A stretch of DNA of 64,000 bases, from NCBI GenBank assembly GCA_964653435.1, contig CAZZFA010000005.1:1-64000 (forward strand), read 5' to 3'. The stretch's first letter is position 1; every line of letters starts with the position of its first letter. The notes beneath the pieces are model-generated. The model saw only the letters and a program-made list of their open reading frames with translations. It searched no databases and had not been told where the DNA came from. This document shows, one piece after another, positions 36,069-44,570 of this stretch. A program made the translations under genes and the position numbers. The stretch comes from CAZMVY01 sp964653435. Lineage in GTDB: Bacteria; Planctomycetota; Phycisphaerae; UBA1845; PWPN01.

Positions 36069-36326
36069 GGACGGCTTCCAACACGAACGGGCCGCTCATG
36101 CGGCATAAGAAATCCCTCCGAGCACTGGCAGCCCGTATCCGCCTTATCGGACATCCGGGCGGAGTGACTTGAGCGGACCGCCGGTCGGCAGACAGCGAGG
36201 AGCGGGGGGGCTTCGTGAAAAGACACCGACGTTTCCCCGTCGCTTGCCCCCCGGCCAGAATCTGCTAACCTACCCGCCTTGGCCGGATGGGCCTGAAAGG
36301 TACCACGTTTTCAAGGAGTCTGATCG

Positions 36327-37088
36327 ATGCGCGTGATTGTATGCAAGGATCCCGCCGAGATGGCGGTGCGGGCGGCCGACCTCGTCGTAGCCGAGATCAA
36401 GAAGCATTGCAACCCGGTGCTCGGCCTGGCGACGGGCAGCACGCCGATCCCGCTGTACAAGGAACTGATTCGCCGGCACAAGGAGAAGGGGCTGGACTTC
36501 TCCACGTGCATCTCGTTCAACCTCGATGAGTACGTCGGGCTGCCGGTCAACCACCCGGAGAGCTACCGGCGATTCATGAACGAGAACCTCTTCAACCACA
36601 TCAACATCAATATCAAGAACACCCACGTGCCGGACGGCACGCTCACCGATTTCGACGCCATCGACGAGTTCTGCGAGAAGTATGAAGAGCGCATCGCCGA
36701 CGTGGGGGGCATCGACATCCAGATTCTGGGCATCGGGGCCAACGGCCACATCGGTTTCAACGAACCCGGCAGCTCGATCGGCTCGTTGACGCGCATCAAG
36801 ACGCTGACGACCAAGACGCGGCAGGACAACGCGCGGTTCTTCAACAACAACATCGACGAGGTGCCGAAGTACGCGATTACGATGGGCATCGGCACGATCA
36901 TGAACGCCCGGAAGGTCATTCTGCTGGCGAACGGCGAGAACAAGGCGGACGCGGTTGCCGCCGCCCTCGAGGGGCCGGTGACCGCGATGTGTCCGGCGAG
37001 CGCCCTGCAGATGCATCGCTATGCCACATATATCATCGACCGTCCGGCGGCGAGCAAGCTCAAGCTGGAGACCTACGAGCGAGGTTGA
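36327..37088 (+). CDS. nagB: Glucosamine-6-phosphate deaminase
   Basis: NagB (253 residues) converts glucosamine-6-phosphate to fructose-6-phosphate and ammonia in amino-sugar use. Motifs are LGLATGSTPIPLY (32-44, phosphate site), FNLDEYVGL with D67, and GIGANGHIGFNEPG with H141 and E146. N139 stands where E. coli has D141, as in Firmicutes-type enzymes. AAGGAG before ATG 36327 fits. A weak promoter-like pair (TTGCCC, 16 bases, TAACCT) lies at 36244-36271. The chitinase-like gene nearby could supply GlcNAc, but nagA and uptake genes are not in the window. Confidence 0.95.
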   Translation: MRVIVCKDPAEMAVRAADLVVAEIKKHCNPVLGLATGSTPIPLYKELIRRHKEKGLDFSTCISFNLDEYVGLPVNHPESYRRFMNENLFNHININIKNTHVPDGTLTDFDAIDEFCEKYEERIADVGGIDIQILGIGANGHIGFNEPGSSIGSLTRIKTLTTKTRQDNARFFNNNIDEVPKYAITMGIGTIMNARKVILLANGENKADAVAAALEGPVTAMCPASALQMHRYATYIIDRPAASKLKLETYERG

Positions 37089-37119
37089 TCCGCCAACTTG
37101 CAGGGTGAAACGTGAAATG

Positions 37120-37159
37120 CGGCGGGGCGTTCCGCTCAGGCGGTCGTCCCGCCGTTTTT
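37120..37159 (+). terminator. Rho-independent terminator after nagB
   Basis: CGGCGGGGCG (37120-37129) pairs with CGTCCCGCCG (37145-37154) over ten positions, one of them G-T, followed by TTTTT at 37155-37159. It lies about 30 bases after the nagB stop codon. Confidence 0.85.
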
Positions 37160-37193
37160 CATGGCCGTCCGCGATCCGGATGCCGATAAACCA

Positions 37194-37204
37194 AATGTAA
37201 CATT
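37194..37204. promoter_or_regulatory. Palindromic possible operator next to a -10 box
   Basis: The perfect palindrome AATGT-A-ACATT ends on the first base of a TATACT -10-like hexamer (37204-37209). It lies about 45 bp before the start of the winged-helix gene, which could bind it. The surrounding 40 bp are unusually AT-rich for this window. Confidence 0.4.
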
Positions 37205-37249
37205 ATACTAGAACAACATTCTGGCATGGCCATACGGGAAGCGGACGAT

Positions 37250-37849
37250 ATGAACGCGATGAAGAACCGCAGGGACGATCCGCGGCGACGACACCGGACC
37301 CGCACAAGCAGGCCCGCAACGACGAAGGCACGGCACGGAAGCATCCGATCCGGAGCCCTCGCCGTGCTTTTCCCGGCTCTGGCGGATTGCCGGGCGCCGG
37401 CCGTGGGACTCGGGGCGACCACGATGGTGGTCGAGGCCCTCGGCACCAGGACCGACATGCAGAGCGCCAGGGCGGAGGCGCTCATCCGCGGCCGCCGTGC
37501 GAGCCATATGCCGAATACCGCAATCGAACAGGCGGCAAGGCGCATCTGCCGCCGTAGCGATATTCCGGCGCTGGCCGCCGTCCTGGCGGCCCTGGGCAGC
37601 GTCCACCGGCTCACGATCCTGGCCCAACTCCTCGAAGGCCCGGCTACGTACCGCGCACTGGGCAGCCGGACTCACCTGAAGGCGGGACCGCTTTACCACC
37701 ACATCAACCAGTTGCGACTGGCCGGGCTCGTCGGGCCGAAGACAAGAGACACATACGTTCTCACACGGGCAGGGCGCAATGCGATCCTGACAGCCGTGGC
37801 AATGAGGTCGCTTATCAAGGATACGCGGCTACGCCCGACACCCGGGTAG
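37250..37849 (+). CDS. ArsR-like winged-helix protein
   Basis: The 199-residue protein has a C-terminal winged-helix domain (about 100-190): LAALGSVHRLTILAQLLEGPATYRALG, then AGPLYHHINQLRLAGLV, then YVLTRAGRNAILTAV, the layout of ArsR/PadR-like regulators. The N-terminal 90 residues are basic, low in conserved motifs and may be overcalled; an internal ATG at 37508 would give only the DNA-binding part. No Cys-based metal site is seen. The upstream palindrome suggests autoregulation. The start at 37250 is chosen for the GGAAGCGG just upstream; 37226 is also open. The target genes are unknown. Confidence 0.6.
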   Translation: MNAMKNRRDDPRRRHRTRTSRPATTKARHGSIRSGALAVLFPALADCRAPAVGLGATTMVVEALGTRTDMQSARAEALIRGRRASHMPNTAIEQAARRICRRSDIPALAAVLAALGSVHRLTILAQLLEGPATYRALGSRTHLKAGPLYHHINQLRLAGLVGPKTRDTYVLTRAGRNAILTAVAMRSLIKDTRLRPTPG

Positions 37850-38010
37850 GCCGGCCATGGTCAAGCAGGTCACAAAGCCGCCGGCTGGGTTGTGTGAAAG
37901 CCTCCGGGGCGTGCAGGTCGGCCGCCGGTGCGAGACGGCCAAGGCGACGAGGTACCGGGGAAAAGGATCCTGGCGCCGACCCCCCTGCCGCACGATGCTG
38001 GTAACGTCCG

Positions 38011-38024
38011 ATAACGCATGTTAT
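38011..38024. promoter_or_regulatory. Perfect 14-bp palindrome
   Basis: ATAAC-GCAT-GTTAT lies in the 250-bp gene-free stretch between the winged-helix gene and the 3' end of the minus-strand operon. It resembles a dimeric regulator site but is not clearly upstream of any gene start. Nothing else was recognised in 37850-38101. Confidence 0.3.
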
Positions 38025-38101
38025 GTTGCATTCAGCATCGTCTACGGCTTTGCCTCCTTGGCTTCGGGGTATGTCGCTATGCTCTTGACGGCTCGGGTGA
38101 C

Positions 38102-38425
38102 CTATCTGGTACGGCCCGGCGCCGGTCGTCTTTCGGCTGGCGGGCCCTGTCGGCGACGTACGTCCAGGGATCGAAGCAGCTCAATCCGGCCGGCAGGGAG
38201 GCTGAAAACGTAAACATTCATCTGCTCGACGCTCGCATCGAGCACGTAGAGTAGCTCGGTCACGCCGTCGAACTGGGCGGTGGTGACCACATAGTCGCCA
38301 CCGGAGGCATTCTGGGCGTAGCCATACGCCGTGCCGGGACTGAAGACGTGGATGACGATCAGCCCGACGAGAAGGACCGTGGCCGTGACGCTGAGAATAC
38401 CGATCGCAAGGTCTTTGCTGTTCAT
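38102..38425 (-). CDS. Small membrane-anchored protein, paralogue of the upstream gene
   Basis: The 107-residue protein has one N-terminal membrane helix (about 7-28: LAIGILSVTATVLLVGLIVIHVF), then YVVTTAQFDGVTELLYVLDASVEQMNVYVF. The latter aligns with YLLVSGRIQVEHDAVYLFDLRNRLLHVFRA of the protein encoded 19 bp upstream. The C-terminal 25 residues are basic and Pro-rich. The folded part is probably extracytoplasmic and beta-rich. I do not recognise a family. It is the last gene of the minus-strand operon that starts at 41375. ATG 38425 is preferred over an in-frame GTG at 38434. Confidence 0.6.
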   Translation of the reverse strand: MNSKDLAIGILSVTATVLLVGLIVIHVFSPGTAYGYAQNASGGDYVVTTAQFDGVTELLYVLDASVEQMNVYVFSLPAGRIELLRSLDVRRRQGPPAERRPAPGRTR

Positions 38426-38444
38426 GGTCGTCACCGCTCACCGG

Positions 38445-38732
38445 CTAGCCGCCACGACGGAAATCCCGCGCCAATTCTCTGGTGTCAACAGGAATGACGT
38501 TGATCGGCTGCCCCGGAACGGCCCGGAACACGTGAAGCAGCCGGTTCCGCAAGTCAAAGAGATAGACAGCATCATGCTCGACCTGGATTCGCCCGCTGAC
38601 CAGGAGGTAATCGGCAGAGCGGCCGGGCGCCTGGGCCAGGGCCGCCGGAGGGGTGTAAACGCTCAGGATGATCGCTCCCAGGAGCAGGAGATTCAGCCCC
38701 ACGAGGAGCACGAGCACGCTCTGTCTGCTCAT
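38445..38732 (-). CDS. Small membrane-anchored protein, paralogue of the downstream gene
   Basis: The 95-residue protein has one membrane helix (about 5-27: SVLVLLVGLNLLLLGAIILSVY) followed by a short extracytoplasmic domain with YLLVSGRIQVEHDAVYLFD, like its downstream neighbour. AGGAG lies just before ATG 38732. No family was recognised. The two proteins may form a heteromeric membrane component, an inference from adjacency and likeness only. Confidence 0.65.
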   Translation of the reverse strand: MSRQSVLVLLVGLNLLLLGAIILSVYTPPAALAQAPGRSADYLLVSGRIQVEHDAVYLFDLRNRLLHVFRAVPGQPINVIPVDTRELARDFRRGG

Positions 38733-38815
38733 ATGCGTCTCCTGACACGCCGGCGAGCGTGCATCACCCCGGACGCCGCAGCCAGGCGTGCGCCGCGAGG
38801 CCGGCTGTCGGTCGG

Positions 38816-39049
38816 CTATTGCACGTGCGACCGCTTGGAGTTCTTGAACGCAACCGCCAGCGAAACGAGGATAAAGCCCGCCCCGATGGCCCACTCGATT
38901 ACCGGCTTGGTTTCCTGCAGCCTGGCAGTCCCTTCCTGCTGCTGTGCGAGCACCGGTGCCGCAAGGGTCCAGATGCCCGCCGCCGCGACGATCGCGGAAG
39001 CACACCATCGCCGCCCGATCCGCCCGGTTCTGCGCGCTGTGTTGATCAT
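38816..39049 (-). CDS. Tiny protein with signal sequence and C-terminal membrane helix
   Basis: The 77-residue protein has an N-terminal export signal (CASAIVAAAGIWTLAAPVLAQ, cleavage expected near AQQQ). It also has a second hydrophobic helix at about 52-69 (IEWAIGAGFILVSLAVAF) with a basic end (KNSKRSHVQ). The mature form would be a short periplasmic stub anchored by a single helix. It lies 31 bp after the HYExAFE gene and 83 bp before the paralogue pair. I do not recognise it. Confidence 0.6.
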   Translation of the reverse strand: MINTARRTGRIGRRWCASAIVAAAGIWTLAAPVLAQQQEGTARLQETKPVIEWAIGAGFILVSLAVAFKNSKRSHVQ

Positions 39050-39080
39050 GCGTGGAGGTTAGCCGCTCGGGTCAGCGGAA

Positions 39081-39599
39081 TCAAGCGCCGTCGAGCCGCT
39101 CGCCGATCGGATACGCCAGCCGTCGAAAAGTCGCCGTGGGCATGCTCACGGTCTGCCAGCGTCCGCTGCGTGTACGGCAGTGTTCGCGATACGCCGACAG
39201 AGAGATTCCATAAAAGGCGTAGTAGGAGGCCCCGAAAGGATGGACGCACAAGGTCGGCCACCGTGCCGGGTCTCCACAAAGCACGTACGCGAAGACGAGC
39301 ATCGCCACGAATCCCTCTGCAAAGACGGCCTCCCAGCGGGCAAGGCCGTCGAGGTCGGCCTGCGTAACCCAGTTCTCCCAGTACCGTGCCGCCCCCCTGC
39401 TGAGATAGGGAAACTTCCGTCCCTTCACATCGACCAGCCAGCTTTGACCGCCGGGCGGGTACACGATGAAGTCGAAGGACTTGATCTTCGCGCCCGCGAA
39501 GACCGACCGCCGCGCCTCGTCGACGCCGACATACGGAATGCCCCGGGACCGCAGGTAGTCGGCCAGCGCCGCTTCGTAATGGGCACTCGGCTTGCTCAT
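39081..39599 (-). CDS. HYExAFE family protein, possible nuclease fold
   Basis: The 172-residue protein starts with HYEAALADYL (residues 7-16), the signature after which the planctomycete HYExAFE family is named. The stretch KSFDFIVYPPGGQSWLVDVKGRKF contains D...(V)DVKGR spacing like the PD-(D/E)xK nuclease core, so a nuclease-like fold is plausible but unproved. The rest is aromatic-rich. Its ATG overlaps the TGA stop of hisS by four bases, so it is translated together with that gene. Confidence 0.75.
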   Translation of the reverse strand: MSKPSAHYEAALADYLRSRGIPYVGVDEARRSVFAGAKIKSFDFIVYPPGGQSWLVDVKGRKFPYLSRGAARYWENWVTQADLDGLARWEAVFAEGFVAMLVFAYVLCGDPARWPTLCVHPFGASYYAFYGISLSAYREHCRTRSGRWQTVSMPTATFRRLAYPIGERLDGA

Positions 39600-40912
39600 C
39601 CGCCTTCGTTCACCGGCGCCATGGGGTTAGCCAGGAACTCGTCCCATGCCCGCCGCACCTGCCTGCCGCTGGCGAGGTCCTTGACCGTCACAAGGCCGTG
39701 TTCGCGGGTCTCCTGTCCGATGATGACCGCGCGGGCCGCCCCGCGTTCGGAGGCCGCGCGCAGGGCCTTTCCGACGCTCTGGGTTCGATAGGAGAACTCG
39801 GCGGACCAGCCCCCCCGCCGCAGGCGCGCCGCCAGGTCGAGAGTCCGCGGTTCGAGATCGGCATCCGCCGCGATCACATAGACGTCGAGATGCGGCCTGA
39901 ACGCCGGCAGCCGGCCGGCCTCGCGGAGCATGTCGGCGATGACCACATCGCCCATGCCGAAGCCGACGCCGGGCATGGCCGGTCCGCCGAGGGCGGCCAG
40001 AAGGTTGTCGTACCGCCCTCCCCCGCCGGCGGCGCGGTGCGTGCCTCCGCGATCGAAGATTTCATAGACGATGCCGGTGTAGTACGCAAGCCCGCGCACC
40101 ACGGACATATCAAAATCACAATATTCTGTTATTCCAAAATGTGATAACTTCTCGAAGAGGTCTTCGAGAACCGGCACCTCCTGCGCCGCGGCAGCCCAGT
40201 GACCGCCGCCGGACCGGATCAGCTCGGCGAGATGCCCCAGCCCCCGCACCTCGATGAGCGGCTCGACCGCCGAAAACGGAACCGTGGAACCGAACGTCTC
40301 CGACCACAGAGCGGCCAGAGCGTCGCGCGGAATCTTGTCCGATTTATCCAGGAGGGCATACGCCTTCTCGAGTTGCGGGCCCGGCACCTTCAGGTCGGCC
40401 AGCACCGCCGCCACGAGACGGCGGCTGTTGATGCGGACGACGCATTCCTGCGGCGTCAGCCCGACCTCGCGAAGGAAGTCCACCGCGACGAGAATCGACT
40501 CCGCGTCGGCGAGAACGTCGTCCACGCCCACGATGTCGACGTTCCACTGAAAGAACTCCCGCAGCCGCCCCTTCTGCGGCCGCTCCGCCCGGCAGAGCCG
40601 CGGAACGCTGAACCACTTGACCGGCCGCGGCAGCGACTGCGCCCGGGCACCGATCATCCGGGCCAGCGTCGGAGTCATCTCCGGCCGGATGGCAAGTTGC
40701 CGTCCGCCCCGGTCGGTCAGATGAAAAAGCTGTCCGGCGATCTCTTCGCCGCTCTTGGCCGTGTACAGCTCCAGATGCTCGAAGATCGGCCCGTCGTATT
40801 CCTGAAAACCGTTCCGGATGGACACGCGCCGCCACGTCTCAGTAAGCCAGTTGCGCAGGGCCATGTCCTCGGGGTAAAAGTCGCGTGTGCCTTTGATTCC
40901 GCTGAACTTCAT
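39596..40912 (-). CDS. hisS: Histidyl-tRNA synthetase
   Basis: HisS (438 residues) charges tRNA-His. It has class II motifs 1-3, with GTRDFYPED at residues 8-16, LAIRPEMTPTLARM for motif 2, and the histidine-binding RGLAYYTG and GGGRYDNLLAALGG; the C-terminal anticodon domain starts near residue 335. Length is near the usual ~420. It lies 7 bp after a YkgJ-type gene and overlaps the HYExAFE gene by four bases, so it is inside a tight minus-strand operon. Confidence 0.95.
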   Translation of the reverse strand: MKFSGIKGTRDFYPEDMALRNWLTETWRRVSIRNGFQEYDGPIFEHLELYTAKSGEEIAGQLFHLTDRGGRQLAIRPEMTPTLARMIGARAQSLPRPVKWFSVPRLCRAERPQKGRLREFFQWNVDIVGVDDVLADAESILVAVDFLREVGLTPQECVVRINSRRLVAAVLADLKVPGPQLEKAYALLDKSDKIPRDALAALWSETFGSTVPFSAVEPLIEVRGLGHLAELIRSGGGHWAAAAQEVPVLEDLFEKLSHFGITEYCDFDMSVVRGLAYYTGIVYEIFDRGGTHRAAGGGGRYDNLLAALGGPAMPGVGFGMGDVVIADMLREAGRLPAFRPHLDVYVIAADADLEPRTLDLAARLRRGGWSAEFSYRTQSVGKALRAASERGAARAVIIGQETREHGLVTVKDLASGRQVRRAWDEFLANPMAPVNEGG

Positions 40913-40919
40913 GAGAAGC

Positions 40920-41375
40920 CTATACCGCTACGCCCGTGGGCACCCGCAGCGGCACCACGGTCCGGCGCGGTGCGGTTGACCGCGCCGCCGGCCGCCGACG
41001 CTCGCGCCGCCGGCGCGCGCGGACGCGCTTTCGCCGGAGAAAGTCCTTCGCGAAGACCGCCAGTTGCTCCGGCTCCGTAAACAGGTGGTCATAATCGTAC
41101 TCGCCGCTCTGGTATTCACAACCGGACGTGGAGTACTCGCGGCAGATCGCCGGCCGTTCGTCATAGATCGCGCAGCGGTTGTCGGCGCCGAGGTGCCGGC
41201 ACGGAGTCGTGAACTGGATGTACCAGTCTCCGTCCTCCACGAAGATCAGCACGTTCTCGTGCGCCAGGTACCACCGCATGTCGTCGAAGTCCCGCTTGCC
41301 GGTCGGCTTGTCGATCGGCAGCGCCAGATATCGGCAGCAGTGTCCCGTGCAATGCTCGCAAAGAACCGAACCCAT
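40920..41375 (-). CDS. YkgJ-family cysteine cluster protein
   Basis: This 151-residue protein has the YkgJ-type metal-binding cluster: C6, C9, C13 and C14 (CEHCTGHCC), then CRHLGADNRCAIYDERPAICREY with further cysteines and the conserved YDERPxxCR. The family probably binds zinc or an Fe-S cluster; function is unknown. The C-terminal 45 residues are strongly basic and may contact nucleic acid. The ATG at 41375 is preferred; a GTG at 41390 is open. It is the first gene of the operon continuing with hisS. Confidence 0.85.
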   Translation of the reverse strand: MGSVLCEHCTGHCCRYLALPIDKPTGKRDFDDMRWYLAHENVLIFVEDGDWYIQFTTPCRHLGADNRCAIYDERPAICREYSTSGCEYQSGEYDYDHLFTEPEQLAVFAKDFLRRKRVRARRRRERRRPAARSTAPRRTVVPLRVPTGVAV

Positions 41376-41390
41376 AGCCCGTTGATCCAC

Positions 41391-41801
41391 CCTTGCGCTG
41401 GTCGTTACTCCGTCAGTCTTCCGATCCCGTACCCGGTCGGTCCATCCGTGATCCCGCCCCGGGCGCCCTTGGGCACCCCGGCAGCAGGCCCGTCACCGCG
41501 CCTGCCCATGTTCCCCCGGGCCACGCGCGGGATTCTATCACATCCGCACTGGATTTCGAGCCGGCCGGAGAAGGACGCGACCCCGACCGGGCAGGCGACG
41601 GAATTGCGAAGCCCGGGGATGCGTCCTTCGCCCAGGCAGTTGATTTCCTGCCACTGCCGCCCACAGGATGCCCGTTCTGCGCAGGAGAGGGCGCAACGCC
41701 TGCCCCGTGGCACGCGAGCATGTGGCCTGGCGCATCGGCGGCCTGGTCCCCTGCCCGACGTTTCCGTATTTGCCCCTCGCACCGGCAATCCGCATGACGG
41801 T
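41391..41801. other. Gene-free stretch of about 410 bp
   Basis: No reading frame with a ribosome-binding site or protein-like composition is seen. Frames open on the minus strand give Arg/Gly/Pro-rich peptides without structure, overlapping equally long plus-strand frames. No terminator, tRNA or repeat was recognised. Confidence 0.5.
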
Positions 41802-42572
41802 TCACCGCTTACCCGCCGCTTGCCGCCGCCGTTGAAGCTCCCGCAATTCCTCGGCGCACTCCGGGCAGAAGCCGACCGGAAATCCCGTACAAAGGTTCGC
41901 CATGACCACGCAGGGCGTCAGGCGAGACCCCTTGAACATTACGCAGTGCCCGCACGTGCAGTGCATGCCGTCGATGGCCGAGCGATGAGAATCTCTCGCC
42001 GGCACACCCAGCCAGTGGCCGACTTCGTGCACCGCGACGGTGGCCTCGATCGCCTCCAGGGAAACCGGTCCGATGGCCGCCGCCATCATCGGACCGCGGT
42101 GAAGGACCATCACCGCCGTGAGACGCGGTGAGTACGCGAAATCGATGAATCCGTACAGGCCGTCGGGAAAGGTCGTGCTCTCCACTACGACGATCACGAT
42201 TGCGGGCTTGTCTCCCGGGGGCATTTGTTCGTTCGCCGCCGCGCTCACCTGATGGTACTCCAGGATGCCGAACTGCGGCAGGCCCGTGCCCGTGCCCTCG
42301 GCGACCTCGACCTGAAGGCCGGCCTGCTCCCCCATCACCGCCGCCAGCGCGGTCAATGCCGCGTCCGTTACACGATACGGTCCGGTTGTTGCCACGACGC
42401 GAAAGCCCGTCACATCGCCCTGCGCCCACGCCACCGGCAACATCGCACTTTCGACCGGGGTAGCCACAGGCGAAACGGCAGGCTCGCAGCGGGCCGCCTC
42501 GTCACAGCACCCGGCCATCGCGACGGACAGTCCGACAATCGCCCGGGCGCATCGCTTGTTCCGGCTGGACAT
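41802..42572 (-). CDS. Archaemetzincin-like zinc metalloprotease, lipoprotein
   Basis: The 256-residue protein has a signal with lipobox ending VAMAG-C22 and then a zincin domain. H182-E183-x-x-H186-x-x-G189 is the zinc helix. A cysteine set of the form C205-x4-C210-x-M212 (CTCGHCVM), then C236PEC239, is like archaemetzincin. The third zinc ligand expected three residues after the Gly is replaced by Ala; H196 in DSH may substitute after an insertion. Archaemetzincins are poorly characterised proteases. GAGGAAG precedes ATG 42572. It is a single gene divergent from the AsmA-like gene. Confidence 0.7.
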   Translation of the reverse strand: MSSRNKRCARAIVGLSVAMAGCCDEAARCEPAVSPVATPVESAMLPVAWAQGDVTGFRVVATTGPYRVTDAALTALAAVMGEQAGLQVEVAEGTGTGLPQFGILEYHQVSAAANEQMPPGDKPAIVIVVVESTTFPDGLYGFIDFAYSPRLTAVMVLHRGPMMAAAIGPVSLEAIEATVAVHEVGHWLGVPARDSHRSAIDGMHCTCGHCVMFKGSRLTPCVVMANLCTGFPVGFCPECAEELRELQRRRQAAGKR

Positions 42573-42843
42573 CGATGTCTTCCTCACACAAAGGTTCCGT
42601 GCTCCCGGTTGGGCGTTTCGACCGGGCCTACCCAGGAAATCGCCCCCCGCTGCCTTCGATCGCCGGCGCGGCGGCCGAGTCTTTGCCGCTGGTGGGAACG
42701 GGCCGCAATCCGCATCGGCGCCTTTCCGGCACGTGTACGGACAGCGCGACATCACTTTCTGCGAGGCGGCGTAGCGACGGTGCTACGTCCTATGCGCTTC
42801 CCGCTTGACTCGGTACAACGACCGCCCCAGTATTGAGGAATCC

Positions 42844-44427
42844 ATGGGCGCACGCAATCGCTTCATCCCGGCGCTGCTCGTTGCCCTCCTGGGCAGCGCG
42901 ATGCTCTGGGGAACACTCGGCTACGCCGCCTACTTTCGCAGCGACTGCTACCGCCGCAAGACCGCGGCCCAACTCGCCCGCTTCTTTCAGTTGCCCGTTG
43001 AGATCGGCCGCGTCGAGCCGCATACATTCCACAGCCGCGTCTTCCGCGATGTCTCGATCTGGCTGCCCGACCGGCGCGACCGCGTGTTCTTCTGCCCCGC
43101 CGCGATCTGGCGGGAGGCGGGCCCCTCGGCCCGCCCCGATATCTTTCTCGACCTCGCGGGCGGCACGCTGACGATCGGCAGCGAATCCTGGTTGCCCGAG
43201 GACTACCGGTACATACTGCGGTCCGCCCTGACGGAGAATCTGAGCCGGGTGAGCCTGCGACGGGTGCTCCTGCACGGCATGGAACTGGTGTGGCCCAAGG
43301 GCAGCGGGCACATCGTCGCGGAAGGCGTGACGGGCGAAATCGCCTTCCACGACAATCAGCACGGCGACGCCACGTTCATCTCGCGACGCCTGAACGGATA
43401 CGAGGTGACCGAGCCGATCCACATTTACGCCCGCGTTCAGCCGGGCCAGCAGGACTTCCTGCCCGAGGTACAGCTCACCGTACCGCGCTTGCCGATCGCC
43501 ACGCTGGAACTCGATCGTCTGCTCGGCTCACCGGTTCGTACCGGCCACTTTGACGGCCGCATCACATACCACCAGCGAGAGGGCATGGAGTACGTGCAAG
43601 TCAGCGGCCAGGCCGACGGACTGGAGCTGCGAGAGCTGACGCAGCACGCTCCGTTCGGTCCGCTCGCAGGCCGCCTCAGCCTCCGCATCGAAGACGCTCG
43701 CATCGCCGCCCTGCCGAAGACCGGGCTCGAATCGATCCGCTTCAACGGCCGCGTCGAGGAACTCGATCTGGGCGCACTCGCCGCCTGGGCCGGCTACCCG
43801 GGAATCGGCGGCCGCGCGAATCTTATCGTGTACCAGGCGTTTCTGGAGGGGCGCCGGCTCCGCGAGTTCAGCGCAGGCGGCCGGATCGACGCGGTCCGGC
43901 TCGAGCAGGTGACCCGGCTCCTGGGCCGAGGCGAGATCCGCGGCGATCTCGCGATCCGCCTGAACGCCGTCCGCATCGTGGACGATCAGATTGCCGCCCT
44001 CGATGCCGATATCGACGTCGGACCGCCGCGAGGCAACGCAGGCACGATCGACCGCCAGTTGCTCCTGGGAACCTTCAAGGACCTCCTCGGCCTGAGCTTG
44101 CCGGAGCAGTTGCTGCCGGAGCGAATCGAATTCGCCCGAATCGGCGCCAAGGTTCTCGTCAACGAAGGTCGCCTGCGATTGCTCGGCACGGCGGGCGAGA
44201 ACCGCGATGCCATGATCGTCCTTCGTCTCCTGGGCCAGGACATTCCGATCCCGGCGCCGACGGAAATGTTCTCGATCCGGTCGGTGCTTGATCGCATGCA
44301 GGCCCGCGCCCGGGGCGTTGATCTGGAGACGCTCAAGCGATGGTGGCGAAGCCCGGGCGCGGCCGGTCGCCCGGCCTCGCAAGCTGCATGGCAGCCCGAC
44401 ACGCAACCGACCACCAAACGACACTGA
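42844..44427 (+). CDS. AsmA/DUF3971-like envelope protein
   Basis: The 527-residue protein has an N-terminal membrane helix (about 7-26) and a long extracytoplasmic beta-rich part with repeated strands (LSRVSLRRVLLHGMELVW, LSLRIEDARIAALPKTGLESIRFNGRVEEL, VLVNEGRLRLLGTAG). These are features of AsmA/YhdP-type bridge-like lipid-transport proteins. The family moves or organises lipids between membranes; that role here is inference. GAGGAA before ATG 42844 supports the start. A HAD hydrolase and an FtsX-type permease follow in the same direction. Confidence 0.65.
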   Translation: MGARNRFIPALLVALLGSAMLWGTLGYAAYFRSDCYRRKTAAQLARFFQLPVEIGRVEPHTFHSRVFRDVSIWLPDRRDRVFFCPAAIWREAGPSARPDIFLDLAGGTLTIGSESWLPEDYRYILRSALTENLSRVSLRRVLLHGMELVWPKGSGHIVAEGVTGEIAFHDNQHGDATFISRRLNGYEVTEPIHIYARVQPGQQDFLPEVQLTVPRLPIATLELDRLLGSPVRTGHFDGRITYHQREGMEYVQVSGQADGLELRELTQHAPFGPLAGRLSLRIEDARIAALPKTGLESIRFNGRVEELDLGALAAWAGYPGIGGRANLIVYQAFLEGRRLREFSAGGRIDAVRLEQVTRLLGRGEIRGDLAIRLNAVRIVDDQIAALDADIDVGPPRGNAGTIDRQLLLGTFKDLLGLSLPEQLLPERIEFARIGAKVLVNEGRLRLLGTAGENRDAMIVLRLLGQDIPIPAPTEMFSIRSVLDRMQARARGVDLETLKRWWRSPGAAGRPASQAAWQPDTQPTTKRH

Positions 44428-44570
44428 CGAGCGGCGCGCGGCAATTCGCCGCAAGGCGGATTTCGCACTTGCCCCGCTCTCGTCGCCGCCCGCGCCGGCG
44501 TGTTCGGCTAGTTCCGCGGGCATCGGCAACGCTTGATCCGTTGCCTGCGCCGCGTTATCAACGGCGCGGC

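Noticed and set aside
41405..41788. 127-residue minus-strand frame in the gap before the archaemetzincin-like gene
   Set aside because: Basic low-complexity composition, equally long frames on the other strand and no ribosome-binding site.
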